Shown here one piece after another: positions 54,442 to 63,698 of a DNA stretch of 64,000 nucleotides; position 1 is the first letter of the stretch, and every line of letters starts with the position of its first letter. Below the pieces are notes generated by a model that saw only the letters and a list, made by a program, of their open reading frames with translations, did not search any database and was not told the DNA's origin. Where the stretch lies: positions 235,391 to 299,390 of the forward strand of contig CAIYID010000031.1 in NCBI GenBank assembly GCA_903926205.1, given 5' to 3'. Both the position numbers and the translations under genes were made by a program. Source of the DNA: an uncultured Bdellovibrionales bacterium. Lineage in GTDB: Bacteria; Bdellovibrionota; Bdellovibrionia; Bdellovibrionales; Bdellovibrionaceae.

Positions 54442-54470
54442 TTGGTTCCAATGTGGGTCTTTGGTTCCAA
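54442..54470. repeat. Two copies of TTGGTTCCAA upstream of the TPR gene
   Basis: TTGGTTCCAA occurs at 54442-54451 and again at 54461-54470, spaced 19 bases start to start (about two DNA turns). Each copy has dyad symmetry TTGG-N2-CCAA. This is what a tandem operator for a dimeric regulator looks like; it lies about 100 bases before the TPR gene. Confidence 0.5.
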
Positions 54471-54564
54471 CTTAGTACTAAAGTCTAGGTCCCTCCAATT
54501 TTGTTTAAACTCAGCCTAATGTCCAAGTTAATTAGAAACACTCAAGAATCCGAGGATCTACGAA

Positions 54565-54570
54565 TATAAT
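54565..54570 (+). promoter_or_regulatory. TATAAT box close to the TPR gene start
   Basis: A perfect TATAAT ends ten bases before ATG 54580. If it is the -10 box, transcription would begin at about 54577 and the mRNA would be leaderless or nearly so. The -35 region (TCAAGA) is poor. Confidence 0.35.
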
Positions 54571-54579
54571 TATTTGGAT

Positions 54580-57441
54580 ATGTCACAACCACGTGGACCA
54601 AGAAGACCAGCCGTCGCGGCAGCAAAATGGCAATTACTTATTGAGGGAGGAAGAACCGTAGGGCCTCTTTCAACTCAGGATTTATTATTTCGAATTTCTG
54701 AGGGAATTTTAAATGGAAATGAAAAAATTAGAAAACTTCCAGATGGCGCGTGGACAACAGTTTCGCGGGAACCAGTTTTTTACGACAAATTATTAGAAGC
54801 TCTTAATGAAGATCAGCAAAAGACAGCCCTTCTTTCTTCTGCAGAAAAAACAAAAAAGAAATCAAAGGAGACCCCCCCCGCCGAGGAGTCGTCGACAAAG
54901 GTTGATTTGGTCGAACTCGGAGAAAATGACTTTCTTGTTAACTCTGAAATAGCTCATATACCGGAAAAGATTTTGCCAACAATAACTCCGCAAACAACGC
55001 CAACGTTTTCACAAATAAGTATAAAGCAAGCATCACAAGAAAAAAAGCGATCAGGATTTGGGGTCTTAAAATTTGGCTTATTAGTCTTAATTGCGGTGAT
55101 TGGATATTTTTCATATGAAATTTTCAATTCCAGAAAAAATGAGAGCAATTATTTAGGGTTGCAAATAAAGTTACCAAAACCGGGCACTCAAACTCTCCTT
55201 AGTCCAGAGCAGCAGAATCAAGCTTTATTAGAAATATACAAATTAATCTTTCGAGATAGTATCGTGGCTTACGATGAAGCACAGATAAGACTAATTAAAC
55301 TCATTGAGAAAGCCCCACTGTCAACGGAGCCTCGTGGTTTATTGTGTTTGGTTCAATTGAATCTTTGGCCTTATGTCCGTCAAAATTCCAAAGATTTAGA
55401 AAATTTAAAATTAGTAAAAATTGCAGGTTCTCGATTAGATCCCGTTGGCTTGGCGGGCATTCACTGTGAGGTTTCTTTTTTGATGGTGATGGGAAAATAT
55501 CGAGATGCAATGGGTATTATTGAGCACACATCGAACCGCCGTGAAATATCAGAAGAATCTCCCGTGTTGTATGCAACAAAAGCGGAGGTTTTAGCTTCAG
55601 AAAAAAATTATCGCGAAGCGGTGGGCTGGGCAGAAGCCGCGGCGAAACTCTGGCCTCAATGGGCCCACCCGTACTATCAAATGGGTGTTTACAATTTTGA
55701 AATCGCACAAGTTGATAAAGCGGCGGAGAGTTTTGAAAAAGTTTTATATCTTAACCCTGAGCATCGCCAGGCGCTGATTGAATATGGAGTTTTAATATAC
55801 TTAAAATCAAAAGATGTGGGTAAGGCTGAAAAGTTTTTGTTGGCAGGTATGAGTGGCAAGGATCCAATTTCAAAAATGCAAGAATCAAAAATGTATTATT
55901 ATTTAGCAAAAATTGTTGGTGAAAATAATCAAAACGCAAGAGCTCTTGAGTATGTTCAAAAATCCTATCAGCTCAATCCCGGAGACTTAAAAGCCAGAGA
56001 TTATTTGATTCAATTAGGCGGATCACCTTCAAATATCATTAGGCAAAATCAGCACAATGAATTGGTTTTTTTGGGGGATCAATACACTCGCGCTGGAGAT
56101 TATTTAGCCGCGCAAGCCGAATACAAAGCAGCTTTTGAAATCGACCAAAAAAACGCTTTAGCCGCCATGAAAGCAGCTAAAGCATTGTGGCAGCTGTATC
56201 AAGCAGAGGAGGCGATGAAGTGGTTAGGTAAAGCTATTGTTGCTGATCCGAAGCTTTCAATTCCCTATTTTTTGATGGCAGATTATTACTCACAACTTTA
56301 CAATTTCCAAGGGGCGGGGGAAATTCTTCAACGAGGATCCCAAAAATTGCCAAACAATGCTGATATTTTACGTGGCTATGGGTTGGTTGAACTTCGTCGA
56401 AATAATCATAAGCAGGCCATTGTTTATTTAGAAAAAGCTTTGAAAATTACAGAAGATGTCGACACTCTCGCTCTTTTGGCAAAAGCTTATTTAACGGCAA
56501 AAGATGGCAGCAATCCGCAAAAAGCAATGACCTTTGCCACAAAGGCGATTCAATTAGAGGATGCGAATCCAGACGCACAAGTTATTTACGCAAAAGTTCT
56601 GGTAGTAATGAGTGGTGTACCCTCTGCCGTCACCTATATAAAAGAACGAATTCAGAAATTTTCTTATACACCTGATTATATTTTGGGCTTAGCGGAAATA
56701 TATGAGGAAGCTGAAAGATACAAAGAAGCGCAAACCGAATATGAAAAAATATTTCTTTTAGATAATAAAAACAAACGAGCACTTATGGGACTTGGTATTT
56801 GCTACCAGGCTCAGGGAATTTTGGATAAAGCCTTAAAAATGTTTTTAGCCGCTGCCGTTCAAGATCCCTCTGACCCAGAGCCAGTTTTCAAAACTGGACA
56901 GGTCTATTTAGATGCTGGTCGACCAAAAGACGCAATGACGCAATTTCAAAGAGGCGTAAATATTAACAAGGTGTATCCCAAGGGCTATTACCAATTAGGC
57001 AAAGCCGCGCTTGCGATGAAAGATTATAACATTGCTATTCAGGCCGCGAATGAAGAAAAGAAAAACAATCCGAGTCTTGCCGATGCCTATATTTTGGCTG
57101 GAGAGGTTTATAAAGAAACTCGTGAATTTGCTAAGTGTGGTGCTGAATATCAAAACGCAGTCCGCTTAAGACCAAAAGGTGCTGAGAATTACGTCAAATT
57201 GGCTCAGTGTCAGATATGGGCTGGTAATTTAGAAATTGCCGAAAATATGCTCGCCATTGCTAAGGATCAGGAAAATGGCTACGCAGAAATCTATAAATTT
57301 CAAGGCGCAATTTTTGAAAAAAAAGGCGAAAAACAAGAGAGTTGTTTGGCCTATCAAAACTATGTATTCTTGGCGCCGAATGCTTCTGATCGTAAAGAAA
57401 TAGACGAAAAAATTGATCGTCTATGTGGTGGCCGTCAGTAA
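54580..57441 (+). CDS. Large membrane-anchored TPR protein with N-terminal GYF-like domain
   Basis: The 953-residue protein starts at ATG 54580 or at TTG 54574 two codons earlier; neither has a Shine-Dalgarno sequence. Residues about 13-75 form a GYF_2-like domain (GPLSTQDLLFRISEGIL, WTTVSREP). After an acidic linker comes one transmembrane helix (about 163-183), then 15 or so TPR-type repeats through the periplasmic part to residue about 945. Repeats such as YYQMGVYNFEIAQVDKAAESF show the pattern. GYF plus TPR architecture is common in Bdellovibrio and Myxococcus proteins of gliding or secretion systems. Function unknown. The next gene begins 38 bases later. Confidence 0.85.
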   Translation: MSQPRGPRRPAVAAAKWQLLIEGGRTVGPLSTQDLLFRISEGILNGNEKIRKLPDGAWTTVSREPVFYDKLLEALNEDQQKTALLSSAEKTKKKSKETPPAEESSTKVDLVELGENDFLVNSEIAHIPEKILPTITPQTTPTFSQISIKQASQEKKRSGFGVLKFGLLVLIAVIGYFSYEIFNSRKNESNYLGLQIKLPKPGTQTLLSPEQQNQALLEIYKLIFRDSIVAYDEAQIRLIKLIEKAPLSTEPRGLLCLVQLNLWPYVRQNSKDLENLKLVKIAGSRLDPVGLAGIHCEVSFLMVMGKYRDAMGIIEHTSNRREISEESPVLYATKAEVLASEKNYREAVGWAEAAAKLWPQWAHPYYQMGVYNFEIAQVDKAAESFEKVLYLNPEHRQALIEYGVLIYLKSKDVGKAEKFLLAGMSGKDPISKMQESKMYYYLAKIVGENNQNARALEYVQKSYQLNPGDLKARDYLIQLGGSPSNIIRQNQHNELVFLGDQYTRAGDYLAAQAEYKAAFEIDQKNALAAMKAAKALWQLYQAEEAMKWLGKAIVADPKLSIPYFLMADYYSQLYNFQGAGEILQRGSQKLPNNADILRGYGLVELRRNNHKQAIVYLEKALKITEDVDTLALLAKAYLTAKDGSNPQKAMTFATKAIQLEDANPDAQVIYAKVLVVMSGVPSAVTYIKERIQKFSYTPDYILGLAEIYEEAERYKEAQTEYEKIFLLDNKNKRALMGLGICYQAQGILDKALKMFLAAAVQDPSDPEPVFKTGQVYLDAGRPKDAMTQFQRGVNINKVYPKGYYQLGKAALAMKDYNIAIQAANEEKKNNPSLADAYILAGEVYKETREFAKCGAEYQNAVRLRPKGAENYVKLAQCQIWAGNLEIAENMLAIAKDQENGYAEIYKFQGAIFEKKGEKQESCLAYQNYVFLAPNASDRKEIDEKIDRLCGGRQ

Positions 57442-57479
57442 TAAACTAAGATAGTATTTTTTGGGAGAGGAAAAGACCA

Positions 57480-57788
57480 ATGGGCATTACAGATAAAGTT
57501 GGACAAATTGTAAACTCGGTTCAAACGGGGGCAAAAAATGCGTCCACCTCAATTTTTGTTTTGTCACTTAAGTGGGTGACGGCCTTTATTGTGGCGATCA
57601 CTCTTTCTATGGTCGGACAAGAATTAATTTCTTCTGGAACACTTTCTTTTGTTTTAATACTGGTTGTTGTTACTTTTGGATTGATAAAAATTATGTCGAG
57701 TTGGTCTTTAGGCTCAGTCCTAATATTTGACTTGATCTGCGCACTTGTGGCACTTCTTCTCAGAATGTATATTCTTATCGCTCCCTAA
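57480..57788 (+). CDS. Small membrane protein, 102 aa
   Basis: A GGGAGAGG site precedes ATG 57480. The product has three hydrophobic helices (about residues 25-45, 53-70 and 78-98) after a polar N-terminal amphipathic helix (MGITDKVGQIVNSVQTGAKN). It lies between the TPR gene and serS on the same strand, probably in one transcript. I do not recognise the family. Confidence 0.7.
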   Translation: MGITDKVGQIVNSVQTGAKNASTSIFVLSLKWVTAFIVAITLSMVGQELISSGTLSFVLILVVVTFGLIKIMSSWSLGSVLIFDLICALVALLLRMYILIAP

Positions 57789-57817
57789 AAAAAGCGTGAA
57801 ATAATGAGGCAGAAATT

Positions 57818-59113
57818 ATGATCGATATTAAGTTATTAGAAAAAAAAACGGAGTCCGGCCCTTCTTATTATGACGAATATAAATCCAGTCTTCAGAAAAG
57901 AGGAGCTTCGCTTGATACCTTAGAAGAGGTCATGGCTTTGAATGCGCAAAGAAAAAAGGCCATCACCGAATCTGAAACAGTTCGCGCTGAACAAAACAAG
58001 CTTGCGCAAGCCGTTGGGCAAATGAAACGCGAAGGAAAAGATGCGAGCTCTATTGTTGCAGAGGCGGCGGCTTTAGGTGAAAAACAAAAAGCCTTCGAAT
58101 TACGCGCTCGTGATTTAGATGAAAAAGTTCAATCTCTGTTAGCGACTTTTCCAAATAAATTAAATTCTGAAGTTCCTCAGGGTGATTCTGAGGCACAAAA
58201 TATTGAAGTCAAAAGAGTCGGTGAGCCCAAAAAATTCTCTTTTAAAGCTCAAGATCATGTGTCTCTGGGGGAAAAGCTTGGAATCATGGATTTTGAACGC
58301 GCCGGAAAGGTCACGGGCACGCGCTTTACCTTTATTAAAGGAGCTGGTGCTCGACTTGAAAGAGCCTTGATTCAATTTTTTATGGATCTTCACTCTAATG
58401 AGCACGGGTACACGGAGATGATACCTCCTTATATTGTGAACTCTGCGAGTTATTTTGGCACGGGACAGTTTCCCAAGTTCACAGATGATGTTTTTCATTT
58501 GGCAGGAACTGATTATCATTTAATCTCGACAGCTGAAGTTCCTGTGACGAACTATTTTCGCGAGGAAACACTTAAAGAAGAAGAGTTGCCGAAAAAGTTT
58601 TGTGCCTACTCTCCGTGTTTTCGTTCGGAGGCAGGAGCCGCCGGCCGAGATACTCGCGGTTTAATTCGTCAGCATCAATTTCACAAGGTGGAGTTAATGG
58701 TTTTCGCTCATCCAAGTCAGTCTTATGAGCTTCATGAGGAGCTGACGGGCCATGCAGAAAAATGTTTAACTGAGCTTGGTCTACCTTACCGACGCATGCT
58801 TTTATGCTCTGGTGATATTAGTTTTGGTGCAGCAAAATGTTACGATCTTGAAGTTTGGTTTCCTGGTCCAGGGGAGTATCGCGAAATTAGTTCCTGCTCT
58901 AATTTTGAAGATTTTCAAGCTCGTCGAGCGAACATTAGATTTAAGTCAGCCAATGGCAAGCCACAATTCGTGCATACTTTGAACGGAAGCGGCCTGGCTG
59001 TCGGACGAACTTTGATCGCCATATTAGAAAATTATCAGCGAGAAGACGGCTCTATCGAGATTCCAAGGGTCTTGCGCAAGTACATGAGCGACGCTACGGA
59101 AATTCGGGTCTAA
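57818..59113 (+). CDS. serS: Seryl-tRNA synthetase
   Basis: The 431-residue class II synthetase has the N-terminal coiled-coil arm (about residues 30-105) that reads the long variable arm of tRNA-Ser. Motif 2 [21 protein letters not shown] and motif 3 [19 protein letters not shown] are quoted by location (about 269-289 and 390-410). Length and order are normal. A tRNA-Ser gene lies 73 bases downstream, an uncommon neighbour. Confidence 0.97.
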   Translation: MIDIKLLEKKTESGPSYYDEYKSSLQKRGASLDTLEEVMALNAQRKKAITESETVRAEQNKLAQAVGQMKREGKDASSIVAEAAALGEKQKAFELRARDLDEKVQSLLATFPNKLNSEVPQGDSEAQNIEVKRVGEPKKFSFKAQDHVSLGEKLGIMDFERAGKVTGTRFTFIKGAGARLERALIQFFMDLHSNEHGYTEMIPPYIVNSASYFGTGQFPKFTDDVFHLAGTDYHLISTAEVPVTNYFREETLKEEELPKKFCAYSPCFRSEAGAAGRDTRGLIRQHQFHKVELMVFAHPSQSYELHEELTGHAEKCLTELGLPYRRMLLCSGDISFGAAKCYDLEVWFPGPGEYREISSCSNFEDFQARRANIRFKSANGKPQFVHTLNGSGLAVGRTLIAILENYQREDGSIEIPRVLRKYMSDATEIRV

Positions 59114-59186
59114 GTTCTCCAACGTCGCAATGCAAAATTCAGAAAAGACATTGAATTCGATAGGGTAAAACCATAAAACCATCGAC

Positions 59187-59276
59187 GGAGCGATGGTAGA
59201 GCGGTTGAATACACCAGTCTTGAAAACTGGAAGACTCGCAAGGGTCTCGTGAGTTCGAATCTCACTCGCTCCGCCA
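59187..59276 (+). tRNA. tRNA-Ser (anticodon UGA)
   Basis: A 90-base type II tRNA. The acceptor stem GGAGCGA/TCGCTCC (59187-59193 with 59266-59272) has a G discriminator and encoded CCA. The anticodon stem CCAGT/ACTGG carries the loop CTTGAAA with anticodon TGA at 59221-59223, and a long variable arm precedes the GTTCGAAT T-loop. All features fit tRNA-Ser reading UCA and related codons. Confidence 0.95.
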
Positions 59277-59410
59277 ACTTGGATTCAGGACCAACCGACC
59301 TGAATCATTTTTCTTCTCTTTTCAGGTTCTTCTCACTTCATCGTTTAGTATTTGCCGAACAAGCACAAGCTTTCATAATTAACGGAGTAATTAAAGGTAA
59401 GGTCTGCCGT

Positions 59411-59944
59411 ATGGAAACACAATCAAGACGTCTTTTTATAAAACAAGTCGCTGGTTTTTCATTGCTCAGCGCGGGTGGTCTTAGTGGCTGCGCCGCAAAA
59501 GCGATAGCTCAAGATTATTCAAAAAGTGAGGTCATCGTGTCAGAAGGGAAAGAACCGTCTGTATTTACAAAAATTATCAGAGGTGAAATTCCTTGCTTTA
59601 AAGTCTTTGAGGATCGCTATACCTTTGCCTTTTTCCCACGTGAGCAACTGAATGTAGGACACACTTTGGTTGTACCAAAAATACAAGTCGATTCTTTTTT
59701 GGATGTTCCAGAGCCATATCATGCGGCGATTTTTCAAAACGCACAAAAAATTGGAAGAGCAATCTTAAGTTCAACAAAATGTGCACGAGTGGGGAGTCTT
59801 ATTCATGGTTTTGAAGTTCCACATTTTCACTATCACTTGATTCCCATGTTCAGCTCAAAAGATATTTGGACAATTCATCCAACAAAACACAGTGAATCTG
59901 AATTGCTTGAAATGCAGAAAAAAATAGTCGCTGCCTTAGTATAG
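59411..59944 (+). CDS. HIT-family hydrolase with Tat-type lipoprotein signal
   Basis: I place the start at ATG 59411, because a longer reading frame runs back into the tRNA. The 177-residue protein opens METQSRRLFIKQ with the twin-arginine pattern SRRLFIK, a hydrophobic segment and a lipobox LSGC (Cys27). After that is a complete HIT domain: FTKIIRGEIPCFKVFED, VGHTLVVPK and the triad HFHYH (His138, His140, His142). HIT proteins hydrolyse nucleotide-phosphate bonds, normally in the cytoplasm. Export by Tat fits a protein that must fold with its cofactor before crossing the membrane. Substrate unknown. Confidence 0.85.
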   Translation: METQSRRLFIKQVAGFSLLSAGGLSGCAAKAIAQDYSKSEVIVSEGKEPSVFTKIIRGEIPCFKVFEDRYTFAFFPREQLNVGHTLVVPKIQVDSFLDVPEPYHAAIFQNAQKIGRAILSSTKCARVGSLIHGFEVPHFHYHLIPMFSSKDIWTIHPTKHSESELLEMQKKIVAALV

Positions 59945-59949
59945 ATAAT

Positions 59950-60897
59950 TTAATTACCAACAGCGGCATCAGCTTGGACGGGGTGAAGAAGATTTTCAAC
60001 CCACTCCAATCCTACGGTCACTGTGTCTTCAACTAAACCAGGCGTTGGATTTCGACCAAGTTGGTCGTCAGGAAAAATGACAACAAAAGTTGATTCAAGT
60101 TTTAAAAACAAACTCGGAGGATAGCCATGCGTGCGCAAAACCCAATCCATTATAAGGCGTGTTGTTCGACCATTTCCATCGGGAAAAGGATGAATGGTGT
60201 TTAAACGCTGATAGACTTGAGCGGCTAAATGAATTGGATGCATTTTGCCTTCGCTTGCATTGTACCAGTTCATAAAATGTTTAAGCAGGGGCTCAATATT
60301 TTCTACAGCCAACGCCGCTTGGAATTTACTTCTTCCATTCTGCGAATAAGTAACGCCAACAGCACCTGTCCGACGTCGGCCGGGCTGATTTCCGTTGAAA
60401 TAAAGATTCACACCAATAATTTTGTTGAGCTCGAATATTCTTTCAATTGTCATTGGTACACTTGCACTCACCCAATCATGTACCTGATTATCGGCCTTAA
60501 GCCAGTTTATCTCAGCCTGGTCTGCTTTTCGATCGTTCATATTGGTTCCAGAAATGGTCGTAGAGGAGCTCATTCTTGTTTTCTGAATTAGTGAAAATTT
60601 TTCGGCCTCGGCAGGAGTAAGCTGTCGAACATCTGCATAAAATTTTTCCCATTCAAACTTTCCTATCAGGAGGTCCAAACGAGCCCATCGCCGCTGCAGA
60701 GTTTTAAATTCAGATGGATGAATTTTGCGCTCTAAAAGCTGCAGGGTTCTTTTCGCCTCTGGCGATAAATGTGAATAAGCCGTGATATGAAGAAGATCTC
60801 TACAGCTGTCAATTCCATGTGCAGAGATTGGCAAAACCACCATACTCAGCAGCAATATAAATAGAATGTAGAGTTGTTTTATTTTCAAAATGAACAT
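59950..60897 (-). CDS. Secreted Fic-domain protein (possible AMPylase)
   Basis: The 315-residue protein begins at ATG 60897 with a strong signal peptide (MFILKIKQLYILFILLL, cut near SAHG, residue 28); an upstream ATG at 60996 would bury it. The Fic motif is complete: HPFPDGNGRTTR at 236-247, with the catalytic His236. Fic proteins transfer AMP or similar groups to target hydroxyls. At the usual inhibitory-helix motif S/TxxxE(G/N), the sequence is STTISG (112-117), so the glutamate is Ser116. Secretion suggests a host- or prey-directed effector. The gene converges on the HIT gene with a five-base gap. Confidence 0.87.
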   Translation of the reverse strand: MFILKIKQLYILFILLLSMVVLPISAHGIDSCRDLLHITAYSHLSPEAKRTLQLLERKIHPSEFKTLQRRWARLDLLIGKFEWEKFYADVRQLTPAEAEKFSLIQKTRMSSSTTISGTNMNDRKADQAEINWLKADNQVHDWVSASVPMTIERIFELNKIIGVNLYFNGNQPGRRRTGAVGVTYSQNGRSKFQAALAVENIEPLLKHFMNWYNASEGKMHPIHLAAQVYQRLNTIHPFPDGNGRTTRLIMDWVLRTHGYPPSLFLKLESTFVVIFPDDQLGRNPTPGLVEDTVTVGLEWVENLLHPVQADAAVGN

Positions 60898-61034
60898 GGT
60901 CTTATGAATTGCAATTGATACACCAAAGGACGATTTGAAATTCGCGGCGTAAGGGAATATATGATATTTAACCCAAATCTGAATTCTGCCGAGCATAAAA
61001 AAATTTGAAAAATTAAAATCGTAAAAATTAAATG
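60898..61034. other. Upstream region of the Fic gene
   Basis: About 140 AT-rich bases that should hold the promoter of the Fic gene (minus strand). No clear -35/-10 pair or ribosome-binding site stands out, so this is by position only. Confidence 0.4.
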
Positions 61035-61285
61035 TTCCATGCCCTGCGGTGCTGGGTAGGAGGCCTTGTCATGCCCAAAATGCGACAGTTTTACCTCTGG
61101 GAGCAGTGGACTTACGTGCGGCGAGCTGCTCGGCTGGGCCGAAGGATTGATTTTTTATACGAGGACCCAATCACCCCTCACTGTGGGTAGTAGCTAAGCT
61201 GATAAACCTTGTCGCGGTTCAAACCTCTAGTCCCCAAATCCTCCTGTGACAGCACTCATGTCACCGAGCTATTCGGTTTTCAGAG
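61035..61285. ncRNA. GC-rich, structured non-coding stretch; possible RNA gene
   Basis: About 250 bases with visibly higher G+C than the flanks and no credible coding frame. Local stems include GAGCAG/CTGCTC, TCGGC/GCCGA (loop TGG), GTGACA/TGTCAC, and a final ACCGA/TCGGT stem (61263-61267 with 61273-61277) followed by TTTT, which could be a weak terminator on the plus strand. It does not match tmRNA, RNase P RNA, small SRP RNA or tRNA by eye. It could be an unrecognised RNA or the left end of the insertion element. Confidence 0.35.
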
Positions 61286-61294
61286 ATCTCTTTA

Positions 61295-61318
61295 TTTTCC
61301 ACATTAACTTGTGGAAAA
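61295..61318. repeat. Hairpin overlapping the end of the transposase gene
   Basis: TTTTCCAC/GTGGAAAA, a perfect 8-bp stem with an eight-base loop, spans the transposase stop codon. It may limit read-through transcription or be part of the element's end. Confidence 0.6.
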
Positions 61319-62731
61319 AGTTCGAGCAGGAATTGTTACCGGGTGCGCCTGCCATCCCTCTCTGAGTCTATCAATCTCCTCTTTGAATTGTTTTGAAACT
61401 TTCAACACCAACTGCCTTGCGTGTGACACAAGTTGGCCGGCTTGAAATATAAATTTTCTTCGTAATTTTTTTGCATACAGAGGCTTGTCGGGCTTGGTGA
61501 TCAACGACACCCACCTTAACATGTTGGCTGCAATCAAGAGCAACAGCAAAAATGCGTGATTGGCTTTGAAGCTTAAACAGGGCAAGTGGTAAGCATCGAA
61601 ATTAATTTTTGCTTCCTTGATAAAGTTCTCCATATTTGCCCGCATCAAGTACCTTGAATAAACATCTTGATAGGACATCTTTGTTAAATCCTCATTGGTA
61701 ATCACTGCGTGGTAATGCCAATGACCAGCGCCTTCGAATACAGAGTCTGATTTCCACTCCTTTTTGATGATGATTGGAAAAACTAAGTTCGGTGCCCAAC
61801 CTGGGGACCAGTGCCAACGGGCATAGAACTTTTTATTCGGTTCCTTTTTTCGCTTTTGTAATTTTAGTAACTCATCAACCGTGTACTTGTGTTCCACCCA
61901 TGATTTTTCAAGATTTTGAACCTCTGGCTCCCAGGGAATATTCCTTCTTGCGGCGATCGTGAAACTCACGTGGTGTTTTTGCATCGTTCGGATGAACGCC
62001 TCAAATCCGTAAGCACTGTCGCCACTGACGTGGGCGACTTTTTCATTCGGGGATTTTAATTTTTCACCCTGAAGTGGCGATAAAACTTGATCCAAAAGTT
62101 TGGGCCCATCCGTTCCTGGTTTCGTGTTACCAGTCTCAAGAATACCGGCATAGGCAATACCCATTTCGTCGAACACCACTTCGGAGTTTAAACACCAAAT
62201 CCCGTCGTAGTTATAAGCACAGCCCTCGATTTTTTCCCCGTGTTGCTCATGCACCGTGGAGTCCACTGCAAAATAAGGTTTTTCTTTGGGTTTGTATTTC
62301 TCGGGTAAAGATTCACTCAGGTGATCACGAATTGTGTAGCCCATCATTGTCAAAAATTGATTCAAGTCATGGATATTTTCATCAGTGAAATCTCGCAGAA
62401 AATCCCCATATGTCTTCGCCACGGGAATCGTCCCCTTGAAAAAAGCCATGGCACTGGCGTTGTCGGCAAACTCCTCCTCGATGTCGTCCAAGCAGTCATC
62501 ACCGTGGATCAGACTTGCCAGCATAATCAGTGCGAGACGATAACTCCCTTGAGAATTGTTGCTTTTTCGACCGGGAAGACACTTCGCAAATTCCTTTGAT
62601 AAGGGCGACTGATCAAATAATTCCATGATGGTTCCAAGACCTGCGTTCGACACCAGATTTCCTTTTTTAATTTCTAACTTCACATTTTTAACTGAAAAAC
62701 CCTGCTTCGGGTCAAGTTCTGATTGAATCAT
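61304..62731 (-). mobile_element. IS1380-type transposase
   Basis: The 475-residue DDE transposase has Asp157 in FAVDSTVHEQ, Asp238 in HVSGDSAYGFEAF and Glu368 in RANMENFIKEAK, the pattern of the IS1380 (DDE_Tnp_1) group. The frame is intact from start to stop, so the element may be functional. I could not find a convincing pair of terminal inverted repeats or target duplication on either side, so the ends of the element are not set. It is the only transposase in the window and marks the accessory right end. Confidence 0.85.
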
Positions 62732-62768
62732 GCTGCTATCCTTTGATGAATTTCACAGCAAATTTACT

Positions 62769-62785
62769 TCACCCAACGGGTGAAA
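62769..62785. repeat. Short hairpin upstream of the transposase gene
   Basis: TTCACCC/GGGTGAA, a perfect 7-bp stem with a three-base loop, lies about 37 bases before the transposase start. Such a structure can lower transposase translation or mark an element's end. Confidence 0.55.
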
Positions 62786-62996
62786 ACCAGTCCGGAAGCA
62801 ACTTGTTGAACTCACTTGAGAACTCAAGATTTTGAGGATTCGAAATTCAGATTACGGATTTAAGCAGAGGGAGTCGGCGATAGTCTTGAACTGGAATAGA
62901 CTTAATCTGGGAAATTCTCTATGGCCACGTTGTGACCAAGTTTTATTTATTGAAATGTGGACAGAATTGGTCGTAGTTGATAAATGTTGACCACCT

Positions 62997-63698
62997 ATGA
63001 AATCATTTTTAATTGGATTTTTATTTATTATTTGTGGAGCAGCTTTGGCAAATTCATTAAGAGAACCCACCTTTAAGATTATTTTATCAAAGTCTCTGGA
63101 AGGTGAACGTGAAGTTATTAGCTGTGCATTTTTGAATGCACAAACTCGGTTAACAACCTTTGCAGGAAAATTTGATTGGAATCATTTAGTAAAGAAACCA
63201 TTTATTAAAGAAGCACGAATTTTTGATTCAAAAGTTGAGTTTGACAAGTTTGCCACTGAATTTCTTGGCTATCCTCCAAATACAAAACTTCCTGAACTCT
63301 TTTCTGCTGCTCTTGAAAAAGAAGCACTCTTCGCATTATCGCCAAAAGTTTATAAAAGTCTTTATCCCGATGGACAAGAACCCGATTCATTTGAAAAACT
63401 AATTACACATGAAATGGCTCATAGACTCCATGTTCGCATTTTAAATGGAAATGAAGAAGAAATGGGACCTATTTGGTTTTTTGAGGGATTTGCGATTTAT
63501 GCCGCCGATCAATTTGCAGACTCACTTCCTAACTTATCAGAGGCAGAAATTTGGACTATTGTAGAATCACCCATTAGGGGTAGTTATAAAAAGTATGCTA
63601 CAGTTTTTCGCTTCTTCTTAAACAAGACTACCCTTTTTGACTTAATATCATATGCAGCTCAGCCCAATTTTGTCGAATGGCTTCATTCTCTGAAGTAA
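62997..63698 (+). CDS. Secreted HExxH metallopeptidase-like protein
   Basis: The 233-residue protein has a signal peptide (MKSFLIGFLFIICGAALA, about residues 1-18) and a gluzincin-type zinc site: THEMAH (His138, Glu139, His142) followed 21 residues later by Glu163 in WFFEGFA. This resembles the peptidase MA-like group. No ribosome-binding site is clear before ATG 62997. It lies 265 bases to the right of the transposase on the opposite strand. Activity is plausible because all ligands are present; the substrate is unknown. Confidence 0.75.
   Translation: MKSFLIGFLFIICGAALANSLREPTFKIILSKSLEGEREVISCAFLNAQTRLTTFAGKFDWNHLVKKPFIKEARIFDSKVEFDKFATEFLGYPPNTKLPELFSAALEKEALFALSPKVYKSLYPDGQEPDSFEKLITHEMAHRLHVRILNGNEEEMGPIWFFEGFAIYAADQFADSLPNLSEAEIWTIVESPIRGSYKKYATVFRFFLNKTTLFDLISYAAQPNFVEWLHSLK

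Noticed and set aside
59249..59410. Upstream extension of the HIT gene
   Set aside because: It would begin within the tRNA-Ser gene and bury the Tat signal.
61205..61240. GGTTCAAACC resembling a tRNA or tmRNA T-arm
   Set aside because: Only two base pairs support the stem and no acceptor stem, anticodon arm or tmRNA start is present nearby.
60997..62900. Terminal inverted repeats of the IS1380 element
   Set aside because: Only a shared eight-base GGTTTTCA could be found on the two sides; this is too short and not at equal distances, so no ends are claimed.
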